Assembly (NCBI RefSeq): GCF_017304635.1
Contig: NZ_JAFKMA010000004.1
Location: 248,001-312,000, forward strand
Reading direction: 5' to 3'
Source of the DNA: Sphingomonas sp.
GTDB taxonomy: Bacteria; Pseudomonadota; Alphaproteobacteria; Sphingomonadales; Sphingomonadaceae
Length of the DNA: 64,000 nt
Shown: piece by piece, positions 24,200 to 33,744 of the stretch
Layout: each line of letters begins with the position of its first letter
How positions within the stretch are numbered: the stretch's first letter is position 1
The notes under the pieces: generated by a model
What the model was told of the DNA's origin: nothing
Seen by the model: the letters and a program-made list of their open reading frames with translations, nothing else
Databases searched by the model: none
Position numbers and translations under genes: made by a program

Positions 24200-26176
24200 A
24201 TGCCATCGTTCGTCCGCCCCCGAATCCGCAGCCTGCCATCGTCCGCACGGCGCTTGGCCTTTCGCTTGATGGCCATGCTAGCCCTATCCGTCGGCATGCT
24301 CGGCGGCGGTGCCGCCCACGCCCAAGGCGCCGACGTGCCGACGGCCTGGCGCCTGCTCGACTATGTCGCGGTGGACTATGCGGGCGCCGTCGCCGACGGC
24401 AAGGTTAAGAGCGCGTCCGAATACGCCGAGATGAGAGAGTTCGGCGCCTCCATCTCGGAGCGGATCGCCGCGTTGCCGCCATCGTCGGCGAAGGGCGGAC
24501 TTGTCGCGGGCGCGGCACGCCTCAGGTCCCTGATCGCGGCGAAGGGCCAGCCCGAGGACGTCGCCTGGCTAGCGCATGGCCTCGCGGCCGACCTGCTCAA
24601 AGCCTATCCCATCCCGCTCGCGCCGGCGCGAGCGCCCGACCTGTCGCGCGGCGCCACCCTATTCGCGCAGAACTGCGCCAGCTGCCACGGCATGAACGGC
24701 GACGGGCGCGGCGCCGACGCCGCGAAGCTCGCCACGCCGCCCATCGCCTTCGCGGACATCGGCCGGGCGCGTCAGCGCAGCCCGTTCGCGCTTTACCAGG
24801 TGATCCTGCAGGGCATCGACGGCACCGCGATGCAGAGCTTCGGATCGCTGCCGTCCGACGACCGCTGGGCATTAGCCTTCTATGCGGGGCGCTTCGCATT
24901 CACCGATGCGATGGCAACCGTGGGTGAGCGGATCTGGAAGGGCGACGCCTCGGTCCGTGCGCGCGTCCCCGACCTCACCACGTTGGCGGGCCTGACGCCG
25001 CAGGCGCTCGCCGGACAGTTCGGCCAGCCTGAGGCGGACGCCGTGATCGCCTATCTCAGGCGCCATCCGGAGGCGGTGACGCAGCCTGCGGCCGGATCGC
25101 TTACGGTCGCCCGTGCGAAGCTGGCGCAGAGCGTGGCGGCATACAGGGCTGGCGACCGCCTGACGGCGCGGGAGCTCGCACTTTCCGCCTATCTCGACGG
25201 CTTCGAGCCGATCGAGCCGACGCTCACCGCCCGCGACGCCACGCTGATGGGCCACATCGAAGGCGCGATGGGCGAGTTCCGCGCCGCGATCCAGCAGGGG
25301 CGGCCTGCCGACGAGCTCGCCACGCGCGTCCAGGTCCTGAACGGGCTCTTCGACGACGCCGACGCCGCGCTGTCGCCGGACGCCGCGAGCAGCGCATCGA
25401 CCTTCCTCGGCGCGTTCACGATCCTGTTGCGTGAGGGCCTCGAGGCGCTTCTGATCGTCGTCGCGATGATCGCGTTCCTGCGCAAAGGCGATCGCACCGA
25501 CGCATTGCCATACGTCCATGGCGGCTGGATCGGCGCCTTGCTCGCCGGCGGTGCCACCTGGGCGGTCGCGACCTACGCCATCGGGATCAGCGGCGCGAGC
25601 CGCGAGCTGACCGAGGGCTTCGGATCGCTGCTCGCCGCCGTCGTCCTGCTGTCGGTCGGCATCTGGATGCACGGCAAGGCCCAGGCGGACCAGTGGCAGC
25701 GCTACATCCGCGAGCGGATGTCGCACGCGCTGTCGCGACAATCCTCTTGGTTCCTGTTCGGCCTCGCGTTCGTCGTCGTCTACCGCGAGGTGTTCGAGAC
25801 GATCCTGTTCTATGCCGCCCTGTGGACGCAGGGTAACGGCGGCATGCTGCTCGCCGGTGCCGGATCGGCGATCGCGCTGCTCGGCCTGATCGCCTGGGCC
25901 ATGCTGCGCTACAGCCGCGACCTTCCGATCGCCAAGTTCTTCACCTACAGCGCCTGGCTCATGGCGGCGTTGACGGTCGTGCTGGCCGGAAAGGGCGTCG
26001 CCGCGTTGCAGGAGGCCGGGATCATCGACATCGCGCCGCTCGCCGGCGGATTGCGCATAAGCATGCTCGGCATCTTCCCGACCTGGCAGTCGGTCGCAGC
26101 CCAGCTGGCCATGCTCGTCGCGGTGGCAGCGGGATTCACCCTCAACCGCCGGCGGGCCGTCGCCACCGCGCGATGA
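24200..26176 (+). CDS. pbrT: PbrT-like FTR1 permease fused to cytochrome c domain
   Basis: A 658-residue fusion. After a signal peptide (cleaved near AHAQ) comes a periplasmic region with a heme motif CASCHGMNGDGRG at about residues 159-171, then a helical linker, then an FTR1-type permease of seven membrane helices. The two metal motifs are REGLEALLIV and REVFETILFY. This layout is that of PbrT, the lead uptake protein of pbr operons, and of some iron permeases. The promoter has a MerR-type operator and the PbrR-like gene is just upstream. Fe(II/III) transport is the alternative. Confidence 0.86.
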   Translation: MPSFVRPRIRSLPSSARRLAFRLMAMLALSVGMLGGGAAHAQGADVPTAWRLLDYVAVDYAGAVADGKVKSASEYAEMREFGASISERIAALPPSSAKGGLVAGAARLRSLIAAKGQPEDVAWLAHGLAADLLKAYPIPLAPARAPDLSRGATLFAQNCASCHGMNGDGRGADAAKLATPPIAFADIGRARQRSPFALYQVILQGIDGTAMQSFGSLPSDDRWALAFYAGRFAFTDAMATVGERIWKGDASVRARVPDLTTLAGLTPQALAGQFGQPEADAVIAYLRRHPEAVTQPAAGSLTVARAKLAQSVAAYRAGDRLTARELALSAYLDGFEPIEPTLTARDATLMGHIEGAMGEFRAAIQQGRPADELATRVQVLNGLFDDADAALSPDAASSASTFLGAFTILLREGLEALLIVVAMIAFLRKGDRTDALPYVHGGWIGALLAGGATWAVATYAIGISGASRELTEGFGSLLAAVVLLSVGIWMHGKAQADQWQRYIRERMSHALSRQSSWFLFGLAFVVVYREVFETILFYAALWTQGNGGMLLAGAGSAIALLGLIAWAMLRYSRDLPIAKFFTYSAWLMAALTVVLAGKGVAALQEAGIIDIAPLAGGLRISMLGIFPTWQSVAAQLAMLVAVAAGFTLNRRRAVATAR

Positions 26177-26206
26177 AACATCGCGTGGCGAAAGACCAGT
26201 TAGCGC

Positions 26207-26237
26207 TTGACCCTGTAGCGGCTACAGGGTGCATGGC
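26207..26237 (+). promoter_or_regulatory. MerR-type operator of the CDF gene
   Basis: TTGACC at 26207 overlaps a perfect palindrome (26210-26230) with the core CCTGTAGC-G-GCTACAGG. Except for the central base this core is the same as in the mer operator at 3169-3185. The -10 at MerR spacing (26232, CATGGC) is poor. Confidence 0.72.
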
Positions 26238-26268
26238 CGACACATGACGTCGAAACGAGCGATCCGCC

Positions 26269-26934
26269 ATGGCCTGTAGCAGCTGCCCGAGCGACGCACC
26301 CGCCCAGCCGGACCCCCGCTGGCGGCGCGTGCTGTGGATCGCGCTCGCGGTCAACCTGGCGATGTTCGCCGGCGAGATATTCGCCGGCATCGCGTCGGGC
26401 TCGCGCTCACTCCAGGCCGACGCGCTCGACTTCCTCGGCGATGCCGCCAACTACGCGATCAGCCTCGGCGTCGCTGGCCTAGCCCTTCGCTGGCGGTCGC
26501 GCGCCGCGCTGCTCAAGGGCGGCACGATCCTGGCGTTCGGCCTCTACGTGCTCGTCACGACGCTCGCCGCGGCATTCGGGACGCTGGTGCCGCACGGCGA
26601 GACCATGGGTGCGGTCGGCATCCTGGCGCTCGTCGCCAACGGCACCGTCGCGCTGATGCTGTTCCGCTACCGCACGGGCGACGCGAACATGCGGTCGGTC
26701 TGGATCTGCTCGCGCAACGACGCGATCGGCAACCTCGCGGTGGTTGCCGCGGCCGTCGGCGTGCTGGGCACCGGCACGCACTGGCCCGACCTCGCCGTCG
26801 CCGCGATCATGGCGGCGCTCGGCGTATCGGGCGGGCTGCAGATCATCCGCCAGGCTAGAGGGGAACTGACTTCGGAAACCGAGGCGTCCATGCTCCCGGA
26901 CCCTGCCGCGCTCAGAAACGCCGCCGCCGAGTAG
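26269..26934 (+). CDS. Small CDF-family cation exporter
   Basis: A 221-residue CDF-type membrane protein with six membrane segments. The motifs SLQADALDFLGDAANY and CSRNDAIGNLAVV hold the acidic metal ligands of the family (D, D and N/D). It ends soon after the last helix and lacks the C-terminal cytoplasmic domain, a short form that occurs with lead and mercury genes. A CSSC pair at residues 3-6 could catch metal. It has its own MerR-type promoter after pbrT. Confidence 0.85.
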   Translation: MACSSCPSDAPAQPDPRWRRVLWIALAVNLAMFAGEIFAGIASGSRSLQADALDFLGDAANYAISLGVAGLALRWRSRAALLKGGTILAFGLYVLVTTLAAAFGTLVPHGETMGAVGILALVANGTVALMLFRYRTGDANMRSVWICSRNDAIGNLAVVAAAVGVLGTGTHWPDLAVAAIMAALGVSGGLQIIRQARGELTSETEASMLPDPAALRNAAAE

Positions 26935-27049
26935 CATGCCGCCGTCGCCAAACCTGACGCCGCCCCGACGGCCGGCCCCGCGCGGCCTCGCCCGTGCACG
27001 TCGCGGAAACGGTTGGCCGCGCGCCGCGCTTCGTCTACGAGCGCCGGGA

Positions 27050-27397
27050 ATGCGCAAGCTGCTCGCCTCGATCGCAAGCCTGATGCTGGTCCTGACCCTG
27101 TGCTCGGGATTCCAGTCGTCGGCCGCCTACGCGGCCGAGATCGACGGCTGCAGCAAGACGATCGTCGACGAGAACGCTCCCGGCCATTCCGCGGGCGACG
27201 CGGACGAGGTGCCCGGCGATTCCGACAAGGCGACGCCGCACCACCACAGCGTCGGCCACAGCCACGAACTCGCCGTCCCGGCGGCCGAGGTCGCGTCGCT
27301 GGACCTGCAGGCACGCACGCTCCCATCTGGCCAAGGCGCCGCGGTGCCGCCTGCCGCCGCCGACCTGTTCCGCGACCTGAGACCACCGATCGCCTGA
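27050..27397 (+). CDS. Secreted His-rich small protein (CzcI-like)
   Basis: A 115-residue protein with a signal peptide ending in AYAAE. The mature part is acidic and has a His cluster (PHHHSVGHSHE, about 64-74), suitable for binding Zn, Co or Cd. Its place directly before czcC is that of CzcI, a periplasmic regulator or metal-binding protein, though similarity is only in layout. The ATG at 27050 was chosen because the upstream open frame is Arg/Pro-rich and lacks a signal peptide. Confidence 0.65.
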   Translation: MRKLLASIASLMLVLTLCSGFQSSAAYAAEIDGCSKTIVDENAPGHSAGDADEVPGDSDKATPHHHSVGHSHELAVPAAEVASLDLQARTLPSGQGAAVPPAAADLFRDLRPPIA

Positions 27398-27457
27398 CCT
27401 CGCCCGCTCCCGCGCCCCGGCGCGGGATTCCAAGCGAACGTCAGGAGACCAACCAAC

Positions 27458-28729
27458 ATGTCCCGAACTCTCGCGGCGCTGCTCGCCGCGACCGTCTGCG
27501 CCGGCACCGCCGTGGCGCAGACGGCCCCGGTCGCATCGACCGAGGCCCCACTCACGCTCGACGACGCGCTGGCGTCGGCACGCGCGCACTCCCCCGGCAT
27601 GGAGGCGGCGGAAGCCAGCATCCGTGCGTCCACGGCCGGCCGAACGGTGGCTGGCCTGAGGCCGAACCCGTCGTTCGAAGGCCAGGCCGAGAACGTCGCC
27701 GGAACCGGACCCTATCGCGGTCTGTCAGGCTCCGAGACGACCGTCGGCTTCTCGCTGCCGATCGAGACGGGCGGAAAACGGTCGGCCCGCGTGGCCGTCG
27801 CCGACACGCGCATCGGCCGCGCCAAGCTCGGCGCGGTCGTCGCGCTCGCCGACCTCGAGCTGCTGGTCACCGAGACCTATGTCGAGGCGGTCGGTGCCGA
27901 ACGACGGCTGCTGGTCGCGCGGCAGCAGGCCGTGATCGCCAAGGAAGGCCTGCGCGTCGCGCGGGACCGCGTGATGGTCGGCGCGGCCTCGCCGATCGAC
28001 GAGCAGCGCGCCGACGTCATCGCTATCAACGCGAACGTGGCGGTCGAACGCGCCGAGCGCTCGACCGACGTGGCGCGCCAGAACCTGTCGCGCCTGATCG
28101 GGCGGCCGGTCACGGAGCCACTCGACACGACCTGGTTCGACCGCGTCGGCGGGTTCGGGCCGACGATCGCGCCGAGCTCCGATGGCACGCTGGCGCTCGC
28201 CGTCGCCGCCGCGGACCTGGCGACCGCCGAAGCCCAGGTCCGCCTGGCCCGCGCGAATCGCATCCCCGACATCACGCTCAGCGCGGGTGCCCGGCGGCTG
28301 CAGTCGTCGCGCGACACCGCCGCGGTCGTCGGCGTGTCGATCCCGATACCGCTGTTCAACAACGGCCGGGCGGCCATCGGCCAGGCCACGGCCGAACGCG
28401 ACCAGTTCGCGGCGCAGCTCAGGCTCGCGCGGCTCGATGCCGACCGGGCGATCGCCAGCGCCATGGCGGACGTCGCCAACGCCGCGACCGCGGCGAGGGC
28501 GGCGAATGGCCCGGCGCTCGCGGCCGCCCAGGAGGCGGCGCGCATCGCGCGCATCGGCTACGGCCAGGGCAAGCTCGACCAGATCGAGCTGCTCGACGCC
28601 GAACGCACCCTGTCCGAGACCCGCGCGGCGGCCACCGACGCCCTCATCGCCTTCCATACCGCCACCGCGCGCCTGCGCCGCCTGACGAGCGCCGCGCCGT
28701 CGGCCACCCCATCCGGAGACTACCGATGA
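27458..28729 (+). CDS. czcC: TolC-family outer-membrane factor CzcC
   Basis: A 423-residue outer-membrane channel protein. Signal peptide to about residue 20 (GTAVAQ), then two TolC-type repeats starting TLDDALASARAHSPG and rich in heptad coiled-coil helices. It forms the outer duct of the CzcCBA complex, which expels Co, Zn and Cd. AGGAG precedes the ATG. The stop overlaps czcB by 4 bases. Confidence 0.93.
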   Translation: MSRTLAALLAATVCAGTAVAQTAPVASTEAPLTLDDALASARAHSPGMEAAEASIRASTAGRTVAGLRPNPSFEGQAENVAGTGPYRGLSGSETTVGFSLPIETGGKRSARVAVADTRIGRAKLGAVVALADLELLVTETYVEAVGAERRLLVARQQAVIAKEGLRVARDRVMVGAASPIDEQRADVIAINANVAVERAERSTDVARQNLSRLIGRPVTEPLDTTWFDRVGGFGPTIAPSSDGTLALAVAAADLATAEAQVRLARANRIPDITLSAGARRLQSSRDTAAVVGVSIPIPLFNNGRAAIGQATAERDQFAAQLRLARLDADRAIASAMADVANAATAARAANGPALAAAQEAARIARIGYGQGKLDQIELLDAERTLSETRAAATDALIAFHTATARLRRLTSAAPSATPSGDYR

Positions 28730-29886
28730 CCGAGACCAACAAGCGCCTGCTCGGCGGCGCGGCCGCCGTCGCGCTCGTCGCGTCCGCGGGCGGGTTCCTG
28801 ACCGCCCGGCTGACCGCACCCGCCGCGCCCAAGCCAGCGACGGAAGCTCCCGCCGAGGCCGGGAAGGCGGCGTCGGACACCGTCACCATGACCGACCCCG
28901 CGATCAAGGATGCGAGCATCGCGACCGAGACCGTCGGCGCCGGCGGCCTGTCCGCCGAGATCGTCGCCCAGGCGGCCGTGTCGGCGTCGCCGACCGGCGA
29001 GGCCGTCGTCACGGCACGCGCCGGTGGCGCGGTCGTTCGGCTGCTCAAGCGGCTGGGCGATCCGGTGCGGGCGGGCGAGGCGCTCGCGATCGTGGAAAGC
29101 CGCGACGCCGCGCAGTTCTCCTCGGACATCAAGGTCGCCGCCGCGCGCTCGACGCTGGCGCAGAAGGCGTTGGCGCGCGAGCGCTACCTATACGAGCAGA
29201 AGGTCTCGTCGCGCGCGGACTACGAGAAGGCGCAGGCCGAGGCCGCGACGGCCGCGGCGGAAGCCCAGCGCGCCCGGTCCACGGCGGGCGCCGCGAACGT
29301 GACGGCCGACGGCCGCGGCGTGATCGTGGCCAGCCCGATCTCGGGGCGCGTCACCGCGATCACCGCCAAGCTGGGCGCCTTCGTCCAGCCCGAGACGGAA
29401 CTGTTCCGCGTGGCCAACCCGCGCGAGGTGCAGATCGAGGCGGCGATCGGATCGCTCGACGCGAGCCGCCTCGCAGCCGGCGACCGCGCGGTGATCGAGC
29501 TCCCCGATGGACGGACGGTCGAAGGCCGCGTGCGCGCGGTCACGCCGACGCTCAACACCGAGACGCGGGCCGCGACCGCCGTCATCGACATGCCGTCCGC
29601 CGGGCTTCCGCCGGGCCTCGCCGTGCGCGTCCGCCTGCTGCCGAGCCGCGGGGCCGGGTCGACCGCGATCGTGGTCGCCGAGGAATCGGTCCAGTCGCTC
29701 GGTGGCCGGGACAACGTGTTCGTGCGCACGCCGCAGGGATTCCGCGCCCGGCCGGTCACCACCGGTCAGCGTAGCGCCGGCCGCATCGAGATCGTGAACG
29801 GCCTGCAGCCAGGACAGGTGGTCGCGACGACCAACGCCTTCCTGCTCAAGGCCGAGCTCGGCAAGTCCGCCGGCGAGGAGGAATAG
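28726..29886 (+). CDS. czcB: Periplasmic adaptor CzcB
   Basis: A 386-residue membrane-fusion protein. N-terminal anchor (8-28), lipoyl halves (ARAGGAVVRLLKRLGDPV and VASPISGRVTAI) around a helical hairpin, then beta-barrel and membrane-proximal domains. It joins CzcA to CzcC. It shows no His-rich N-terminus like that of CzcB of Cupriavidus. The ATG overlaps the czcC stop. czcA follows after 3 bases. Confidence 0.93.
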   Translation: MTETNKRLLGGAAAVALVASAGGFLTARLTAPAAPKPATEAPAEAGKAASDTVTMTDPAIKDASIATETVGAGGLSAEIVAQAAVSASPTGEAVVTARAGGAVVRLLKRLGDPVRAGEALAIVESRDAAQFSSDIKVAAARSTLAQKALARERYLYEQKVSSRADYEKAQAEAATAAAEAQRARSTAGAANVTADGRGVIVASPISGRVTAITAKLGAFVQPETELFRVANPREVQIEAAIGSLDASRLAAGDRAVIELPDGRTVEGRVRAVTPTLNTETRAATAVIDMPSAGLPPGLAVRVRLLPSRGAGSTAIVVAEESVQSLGGRDNVFVRTPQGFRARPVTTGQRSAGRIEIVNGLQPGQVVATTNAFLLKAELGKSAGEEE

Positions 29887-29889
29887 GCC

Positions 29890-32800
29890 ATGATCGCCAA
29901 CCTCATGGCGCTGTCCGTCCGGGCGCGCTGGGCCGTCGTGGCCTTCTTCCTCGTCGTCGCCGGCGTCGGCGCCTGGCAGCTGACCCGGCTGCCGATCGAC
30001 GCCGTTCCCGACATCACCAACAACCAGGTGCAGATCAACACGGTGGAACGCGGGCTGTCGCCGATCGAGATCGAGAAGCGCGTCACCTTCCCGATCGAGA
30101 CGGCACTGGCCGGCATTCCCGGCCTTGAGACCACCCGCTCGCTGTCGCGCAACGGGTTCAGCCAGGTCAGCGCCATCTTCACCGACAAGACCGACCTCTA
30201 CTTCGCGCGGCAGCAGGTCAGCGAACGGATCGCCCAGGCCCGCGACAGCCTGCCGGACGGCGTCCAGCCGCAGATCGGCCCGGTCACTACGGGCCTCGGC
30301 GAGGTCTTCATGTATGCGGTCGACTTCACCAACCCGGGCGGCAGGGGCGCCAAGGTCATAAACGGCAGGCCCGGCTGGCAGTCCGACGGCAGCTTCCTCA
30401 CCCCCGAGGGCGACCGACTGACCGACGACGTGTCGCGTTCCGCCTACCTGCGCACGGTGCAGGACTGGATCATCCGGCCGCAGCTGCGCACCGTCCAGGG
30501 CGTCGCCGGCATCGACTCGATCGGCGGATACGAGAAGACCTACGTCGTCGAGCCGGACCCGGTGAAGCTCGGCAACTACGGCGTCTCGTATTCCGAGCTG
30601 GCGAAGGCGCTCGAGGCCGCCAACCTCTCGGTCGGCGCCAACTTCTTCAACCGCGGCGGCGAGGCGTTCCTTGTGCGCGGCGACGCCCGCATCAAGGACA
30701 TCGACGAGATCGCCGACGCCATCATCGCGACGCGCGGCGGCGTGCCGGTCGCGGTCAAGAGCGTCGCGACCGTGCGGATCGGAGGCGACCTTCGGACCGG
30801 CGCCGCCAGCATGAACGGGCACGAGGTCGTGGTCGGCACCGCGCTGATGCTGATCGGCGGCAACAGCCGCATCGTCGCCCGCAGCGTCGGCGACAAGATT
30901 GCGGAGGTCACGAAGTCGCTCCCGCCTGGCATCAAGGTCACGACGACGCTCGACCGCTCGGTGCTCGTCAATGCGACCGTCGGAACGGTGCAGAAGAACC
31001 TCGCCGAGGGGGCCGTGCTGGTCGCCGCGGCGCTGTTCCTGCTGCTCGGGAACGTGCGCGCGGCGATCATCGCCGTGCTCATCATCCCCTTCTCGTTCCT
31101 AATGATGGCGATGGGGATGAACGCTTTCGGGGTGCCCGGTAACCTGATGAGCCTGGGCGCGCTCGACTTCGGTCTCATCGTCGACGGCGCGGTGATCATC
31201 ATCGAAAACTGCCTGCGACGCCTCGCCGAGCGACAACACAGGGAAGGACGATTGCTAGCGCTTCGGGAACGCCTGGAGGAGACGATGCGGGCGAGCCAGG
31301 AGATGATCAAGCCGACCGTCTTCGGCCAGGCGATCATCTTCCTCGCCTTCGCCCCCCTGCTGATGTTCACCGGGGTCGAGGGCAAGACGTTCTCGCCGAT
31401 GGCGATCACCATCATGCTGGCGCTGGCGGCGGCGTTCATCCTCGCCCTGACGTTCGTGCCGGCGATGGTGGCGCTGCTCATCCGCGGCAAGGTGGCGGAA
31501 AAGGAGGTGTGGATCGTCGCCCGCATCAAGGAGCGGTATGCGCCGATCCTCGAGCAGGCGGTGGCGCGGCCATGGCCGTTCATCGCCGCCGGCTTCGGCT
31601 TCTTCGCGGCCGCCATCCTGGCGTTCGGGTTCCTGGGACAGGAGTTCATCCCCCAGCTCGACGAGAAGAACGTGGCGCTCGCGTCTAGCCGCGTGCCCTC
31701 GGTCTCGATGGAGCAGTCGCTGAAGATGCAGCGCGGCGTCGAGCGGGCGGTCACCAGCCTGCCCGAGGTGGCGCTGATGTTCTCCAAGACCGGCACGGCG
31801 GAGGTGGCGACCGACCCGATGCCGTCCAACATCTCGGACGGGTTCGTGATCCTCAAGCCGCAGGACCAGTGGCCGGCCAGGGTGGAGACCAAGGCCGACG
31901 TGCTGAAGCGGATCGAGGAGAAGACCGGCGGTCAGATCGGCAACGCGTTCGAGGTCAGCCAGCCGATCCAGCTTCGCTTCAACGAACTCATCGCCGGCGT
32001 GCGCGGCGACGTCGCCATCAAGCTATACGGCGACGACCTCGACAAGATGAGCGCATCGGCGGCCAACATCGTGAAGGCGCTCCAGGCCATACCGGGCGCG
32101 GCCGACGTGAAGGCGGAGCAGACCAGCGGATCGCCGACGCTCGACGTCCGGTTCGACCGGGCGGCGATCGCGCGCTATGGCCTGACGGTCGAGGAGGTGG
32201 CCGACACGGTCGCCGCCGCGATGGGCGGCCGCGAGGCCGGACTGGTGTTCGAGGGGGACCGCCGCTTCGCGGTCCAGGTCCGCGTGCCGATGGCGTCGCG
32301 CGACAACCTCGACGCGCTGCGCAACCTGCCCGTCCTGCTGCCGCCGGAGCAGACCGAGCGGCGGGGCTCGGTCCCGCTGTGGCAGGTGGCGCAGTTCCGC
32401 TTCAGCGAGGGCCTCAACCAGATCAGCCGCGAGAACGGCAAGCGCCGCATCGTCATCCAGGCGAACGTGCGCGGACGGGACGTCGGCTCGTTCGTCGCCG
32501 AGGCGATGCCGAAGGTCGAGAAGGTCGGCGTGCCGACGGGCTCCTACCTCGAATGGGGTGGGCAATTCCAGAACCTACAGGCGGCGTCCGACCGGCTCTC
32601 GATCGTCGTGCCCATCTGCTTCGCGGCGATCTTCGCGCTGCTCTACTTCGCGCTCGGCGGGTTCGCACGCGCGCTGGCGGTGTTCGCCGCTGTGCCGCTA
32701 GGCCTGGCGGGCGGCGTGTTCACGCTGCTGATGACCGGCATCGCGTTCTCGGTGTCGGCGGCGGTGGGGTTCATCTGCCTGGCCGGCGTCGCGGTCCTCA

Positions 32801-33123
32801 ACGGACTGGTGGTGATGAGCGCCATCAGGGAACGGCTCGAGGACGGCGTCGAGCTAAGCCGCGCGATCATCGACGGGACGTTCGAGCGCGTCCGGCCGGT
32901 CATCATGACCGGGTTCGTCCCGGCGATCGGGTTCGTGCCGATGGCGCTCGCGCACGGCACCGGCGCGGAGGTGCAGAAGCCGCTCGCGATGGTCGTCATC
33001 GGTGGCCTCGTCGCCGCCACGGTGCTGACGCTGCTCGTGCTGCCGGCCATCTCCAAGGTCGTGCTCGGGGCGATCGAGCGCCGCCGGCCGGCATCGCCCG
33101 CGATCGAGGGAGCGGGACGATGA
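29890..33123 (+). CDS. czcA: RND heavy-metal efflux pump CzcA
   Basis: A 1077-residue RND transporter of the HME class. Twelve membrane helices; TM4 holds ALDFGLIVDGAVIIIEN, the D-D-E pattern of the divalent (Zn/Co/Cd) pumps, unlike the cusA product at 38973. The PN/PC porter domains are complete and the end is normal. It works by proton antiport. It is the centre of an operon that continues into the small membrane protein, DUF190 and czcD genes. Confidence 0.96.
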   Translation: MIANLMALSVRARWAVVAFFLVVAGVGAWQLTRLPIDAVPDITNNQVQINTVERGLSPIEIEKRVTFPIETALAGIPGLETTRSLSRNGFSQVSAIFTDKTDLYFARQQVSERIAQARDSLPDGVQPQIGPVTTGLGEVFMYAVDFTNPGGRGAKVINGRPGWQSDGSFLTPEGDRLTDDVSRSAYLRTVQDWIIRPQLRTVQGVAGIDSIGGYEKTYVVEPDPVKLGNYGVSYSELAKALEAANLSVGANFFNRGGEAFLVRGDARIKDIDEIADAIIATRGGVPVAVKSVATVRIGGDLRTGAASMNGHEVVVGTALMLIGGNSRIVARSVGDKIAEVTKSLPPGIKVTTTLDRSVLVNATVGTVQKNLAEGAVLVAAALFLLLGNVRAAIIAVLIIPFSFLMMAMGMNAFGVPGNLMSLGALDFGLIVDGAVIIIENCLRRLAERQHREGRLLALRERLEETMRASQEMIKPTVFGQAIIFLAFAPLLMFTGVEGKTFSPMAITIMLALAAAFILALTFVPAMVALLIRGKVAEKEVWIVARIKERYAPILEQAVARPWPFIAAGFGFFAAAILAFGFLGQEFIPQLDEKNVALASSRVPSVSMEQSLKMQRGVERAVTSLPEVALMFSKTGTAEVATDPMPSNISDGFVILKPQDQWPARVETKADVLKRIEEKTGGQIGNAFEVSQPIQLRFNELIAGVRGDVAIKLYGDDLDKMSASAANIVKALQAIPGAADVKAEQTSGSPTLDVRFDRAAIARYGLTVEEVADTVAAAMGGREAGLVFEGDRRFAVQVRVPMASRDNLDALRNLPVLLPPEQTERRGSVPLWQVAQFRFSEGLNQISRENGKRRIVIQANVRGRDVGSFVAEAMPKVEKVGVPTGSYLEWGGQFQNLQAASDRLSIVVPICFAAIFALLYFALGGFARALAVFAAVPLGLAGGVFTLLMTGIAFSVSAAVGFICLAGVAVLNGLVVMSAIRERLEDGVELSRAIIDGTFERVRPVIMTGFVPAIGFVPMALAHGTGAEVQKPLAMVVIGGLVAATVLTLLVLPAISKVVLGAIERRRPASPAIEGAGR

Positions 33124-33169
33124 CGCGGCGGCATCCGCGTCCCGGGACGACAGGAAGAGGAGGAACTGC

Positions 33170-33379
33170 ATGGCCGTGATCAAGTCGCTCGCCGCGGGCG
33201 CGGTGACGTCGCTCGTGATCGCCAACCTCGTGCACGAGGACGGCGGGACCGGCGCCCAGATGCTCGGCTCGACCGAGGTCACCGTGCTGGATCACCGCGT
33301 CGCCTGGTCCTGGACGGTGTTCGCGATCGCGACGGTGGCCGTCTGGCTGTTGTTCAAGGCGGTGGACGGCTCGCGTTGA
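33170..33379 (+). CDS. Small membrane protein in czc operon
   Basis: A 69-residue protein with two hydrophobic segments (about 6-19 and 46-63). I recognise no family. GGAAGAGGAGG precedes the ATG. It stands between czcA and the DUF190 gene, with short gaps, so it is co-transcribed. It could be a small regulator of the pump. Confidence 0.68.
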   Translation: MAVIKSLAAGAVTSLVIANLVHEDGGTGAQMLGSTEVTVLDHRVAWSWTVFAIATVAVWLLFKAVDGSR

Positions 33380-33408
33380 GCGCGGCGGGAAAAGGAAGGG
33401 ACACGGAA

Positions 33409-33744
33409 ATGACGAGGATGACGAAGCTGCTGCGCATCTACACCGACGAAGCCGCCTTCTACGGCGACCGCAAGGTCTTCGAGGTGGTCGCGGCGCGCGC
33501 ACGCGACGCGAAGATGGCGGGCGCGACCGTGCTGCGCGCGCTGTTCGGGTTCGGCCACTCGGCGCACGAGCACCGCAAGCACTTCCTCGAGGACGACCAG
33601 TCGCTCGTGATCGAGATCGTCGACGACGATGCGCGGCTTCGCGCGTTCGTCGACGGACTGGCCGACATCTCGGGCATCGGCCTCATCACGCTCGAGGCGG
33701 TCGAGGTCCTGGGCGGCGACAACATGGTGGAGACGGGGCGATGA
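33409..33744 (+). CDS. DUF190 (PII-like) protein
   Basis: A 111-residue protein of the DUF190 family, which has a PII-like ferredoxin fold. TKLLRIYTDE at the start, GATVLRALFGFG in the middle and the strand SLVIEIVDDDARL are conserved. Such proteins bind nucleotides and often accompany transporters. The ATG at 33409 follows AAGGAAGG and is preferred over an upstream TTG. The stop overlaps czcD by 4 bases. It may sense energy state or metal for CzcD/CzcA. Confidence 0.88.
   Translation: MTRMTKLLRIYTDEAAFYGDRKVFEVVAARARDAKMAGATVLRALFGFGHSAHEHRKHFLEDDQSLVIEIVDDDARLRAFVDGLADISGIGLITLEAVEVLGGDNMVETGR

Noticed and set aside
27013-28725. Long plus-strand frame before czcB
   Set aside because: Its first part is an out-of-frame reading of czcI/czcC, with Arg/Gly-rich composition; only the czcB part is real.
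29188-30822. Long open frame on the minus strand over czcB/czcA
   Set aside because: It is a shadow of high-GC coding sequence; czcB and czcA on the plus strand are unmistakable.
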